Positions 62,355 through 64,000 of a stretch of DNA of 64,000 nt are shown one piece after another (position 1 is the stretch's first letter; the number at the start of each line of letters is the position of its first letter). The notes beneath the pieces are model-generated. The model had not been told where the DNA came from, searched no databases, and saw only the letters and a list, made by a program, of their open reading frames with translations. This stretch comes from Bovifimicola ammoniilytica (GTDB lineage: Bacteria; Bacillota; Clostridia; Lachnospirales; Lachnospiraceae). The stretch is from the NCBI RefSeq assembly GCF_025567085.1, contig NZ_JAOQJN010000009.1, positions 1 to 64,000 on the forward strand. The letters are read 5' to 3'. Made by a program: the position numbers and the translations under genes.

Positions 62355-63329
62355 ATGGAAAATCAGGTAAAAACAATTGGTGTACTTACAAGCGGTGGAG
62401 ATGCTCCGGGAATGAATGCAGCTATCAGAGCTGTAGTAAGAACAGCGATTTCTAAAGGACTTAAAGTTAAAGGAATTATGAGAGGTTACGCAGGACTTCT
62501 TAATGAAGAAATCGTAGATATGGATACTAAGAGCGTCGCTGATATTATACAGAGAGGTGGTACAATCCTTTATACAGCAAGATGTGAAGAATTCAGAACT
62601 GCAGAGGGACAGAAGAAAGGTGCAGAGATATGTAAGAAGCATGGTATCGACGGATTAGTTGTAATCGGTGGTGACGGTTCTTTCCAGGGTGCACAGAAGT
62701 TATCTCATTTAGGAATAAATACAATTGGTGTACCGGGAACAATCGACTTAGATATCGCATGTACAGATTACACAATTGGTTTTGATACAGCAGTTAATAC
62801 AGCTATGGAAGCAATTGATAAAATCAGAGATACATCAACATCTCATGAGAGATGCAGTGTTATCGAAGTTATGGGACGTCACGCAGGCTATATCGCATTA
62901 TGGTGTGGTATTGCAAATGGTGCTGAAGATATATTACTTCCTGAGAGATATGATGGCAATGAGGCTAAGTTAATCGAGCATATCAAGGATACTAAGAAGA
63001 AAGGCAAGAAACATCATATCGTAATAAATGCGGAGGGTATCGGTGATTCACAGGCAATGGCTAAGAGAATTGAAGCTGAAACAGGAATGGAAACAAGGGC
63101 TACAATATTAGGACATATGCAGCGTGGTGGAAGCCCAACATGTAAAGACAGAGTATATGCTTCAATAATGGGTGCATATGCAGTTGATTTACTTTGCCAG
63201 GGTAAGAGTGACAGGGTTGTTGCATATTCTCATGGTGAATATGTAGATTATGAAATCGATGAAGCACTTGCAATGAAGAAAGATATAGATGAATATCAGT
63301 ATGATATAAGCAAACATTTAGCAAGATAA
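62355..63329 (+). CDS. pfkA: ATP-dependent 6-phosphofructokinase
   Basis: The 324-residue glycolytic kinase makes fructose-1,6-bisphosphate. GVLTSGGDAPGMNA, VIGGDGSFQGA (Gly in GGDGS points to ATP use rather than PPi), catalytic region PGTIDLDI, MGRHAGYIAL. The usual PGTIDND has Leu in place of Asn. GGAGG before the ATG. Follows dnaE after 75 nt. Confidence 0.96.
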   Translation: MENQVKTIGVLTSGGDAPGMNAAIRAVVRTAISKGLKVKGIMRGYAGLLNEEIVDMDTKSVADIIQRGGTILYTARCEEFRTAEGQKKGAEICKKHGIDGLVVIGGDGSFQGAQKLSHLGINTIGVPGTIDLDIACTDYTIGFDTAVNTAMEAIDKIRDTSTSHERCSVIEVMGRHAGYIALWCGIANGAEDILLPERYDGNEAKLIEHIKDTKKKGKKHHIVINAEGIGDSQAMAKRIEAETGMETRATILGHMQRGGSPTCKDRVYASIMGAYAVDLLCQGKSDRVVAYSHGEYVDYEIDEALAMKKDIDEYQYDISKHLAR

Positions 63330-63354
63330 CAAAAGTAATTACAGGAAAAGATTA

Positions 63355-64000
63355 ATGATAACTTCAACAGCTAATTCACAGATTAAAAATGTAATGAAAC
63401 TTCAGACGCAGGCTAAGGCAAGAAATAAAGCAGGTCAGTTCATAGTCGAAGGAATAAGAATGTGTGTCGAGATTCCGAAAGATAGAATAGTAAAAATATA
63501 TATTTCGGAAAGCTTTTATAATAATTTAAATAACTCTTCTAATGACAATATTAAGCAACTGACTGCTGATACAGATTATGAATTAGTGGAGGATAATGTA
63601 TTTAAACAAATGTCGGACACTGTTACTCCACAGGGCATATTGACAATAGTGAATAAGAAGGAAGCCTGCTTTAATGACATTCTTGATAGAAAAACCTATC
63701 TTATCTTGGAAAATATTCAAGATCCAGGTAATCTTGGGACAATATTAAGAACAGCAGAGGGTGCAGGAATAGACGGAATAATAATGAATAAAGGAACTGT
63801 GGATATCTATAATCCTAAGGTTGTAAGGTCTACAATGGGTTCAATATTCAGAGTTCCATTTATGTATTGTGATGACATTATGGGTAAGGTAGATGAGTTA
63901 AAGAAAAGCGGTGTAAAAGTATATGCTGCAGCCCTTGGAGGCACAAGAAATTATTCTGAACCTGATTATACCAGGCCATCTGCATTTGCAATAGGCAACG
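63355..64000 (+). CDS. TrmH/SpoU-family RNA methyltransferase, partial
   Basis: The gene runs off the right edge; 215 codons are present. MITSTANSQIKNVMKLQ is a SpoU-substrate-binding-like start, followed by GQFIVEGIRM and the SPOUT knot motif NIQDPGNLGTILRTAEGAG. It 2'-O-methylates rRNA or tRNA; exact site unknown. AGGAAAAG before the ATG, 25 nt after pfkA. Confidence 0.88.
   Translation, partial: MITSTANSQIKNVMKLQTQAKARNKAGQFIVEGIRMCVEIPKDRIVKIYISESFYNNLNNSSNDNIKQLTADTDYELVEDNVFKQMSDTVTPQGILTIVNKKEACFNDILDRKTYLILENIQDPGNLGTILRTAEGAGIDGIIMNKGTVDIYNPKVVRSTMGSIFRVPFMYCDDIMGKVDELKKSGVKVYAAALGGTRNYSEPDYTRPSAFAIGN

Overview
The window looks like chromosomal DNA of a low-GC Gram-positive gut Clostridia, most likely Lachnospiraceae. 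The grounds are the strongly AT-rich coding style, the Shine-Dalgarno (SD) sites of the AAAGGAG type before most genes, the surface-anchored pullulanase plus malQ/glgP set, the CIRCE-groESL locus, and the dnaE-pfkA-TrmH order. Genus cannot be fixed from the sequence alone. No tRNA, rRNA, CRISPR array or complete insertion sequence was seen. Layout. 0-11 kb is alpha-glucan use: a HAD phosphatase, a secreted wall-anchored pullulanase, a small CBM41-type surface protein, the wreck of a second pullulanase, a LacI-type regulator, then malQ and glgP divergent from it. 11-15 kb (minus strand) is degV-tldD-tldE. 15-17.6 kb holds an AgrC-like GHKL kinase and a Spo0A-like response regulator. Between them, on the other strand, lies a 15-codon gene with a perfect SD that is itself paired in a hairpin; its product is a perfectly segregated amphipathic helix. 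17.6-32.7 kb is the most unusual region. It is a one-direction run of about fifteen genes opening with seven copies of a 10-bp repeat. It encodes two BtrH-like (cysteine acyltransferase fold) proteins, an AMP-forming ligase, a free carrier protein, a CapK/PaaK-type ligase and a carrier protein fused to a class II synthetase-like amino acid:carrier-protein ligase. Among these sit a tandem family of lipoproteins and membrane proteins that are duplicated together with their own promoter-like intergenic modules. 32.7-52 kb is housekeeping: M16C protease, era-recO, a lipoprotein, glyS, guaB, a Gre factor, a TPR-GGDEF protein, apeB, glnS, a DUF2225 protein, a MocR regulator and a CxxC protein. 52-64 kb holds an acidic membrane protein, a Cof-type phosphatase, ogg, groESL under CIRCE, a two-gene Septu-like (PtuA/PtuB) defence module between groEL and dnaE, then pfkA and a truncated TrmH-family methyltransferase. 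How the parts may work together: the kinase, the Spo0A-like regulator and the micropeptide look like one signalling unit, and the phased repeats next to the regulator gene are its likely target. It would then switch on the carrier-protein cluster, in which amino or aryl acids are activated, loaded on carrier proteins and passed to an acceptor by the BtrH-like enzymes. This is inference. The gene content, repeats, micropeptide and fusion are seen directly; the signalling link, product and acceptor are unknown.
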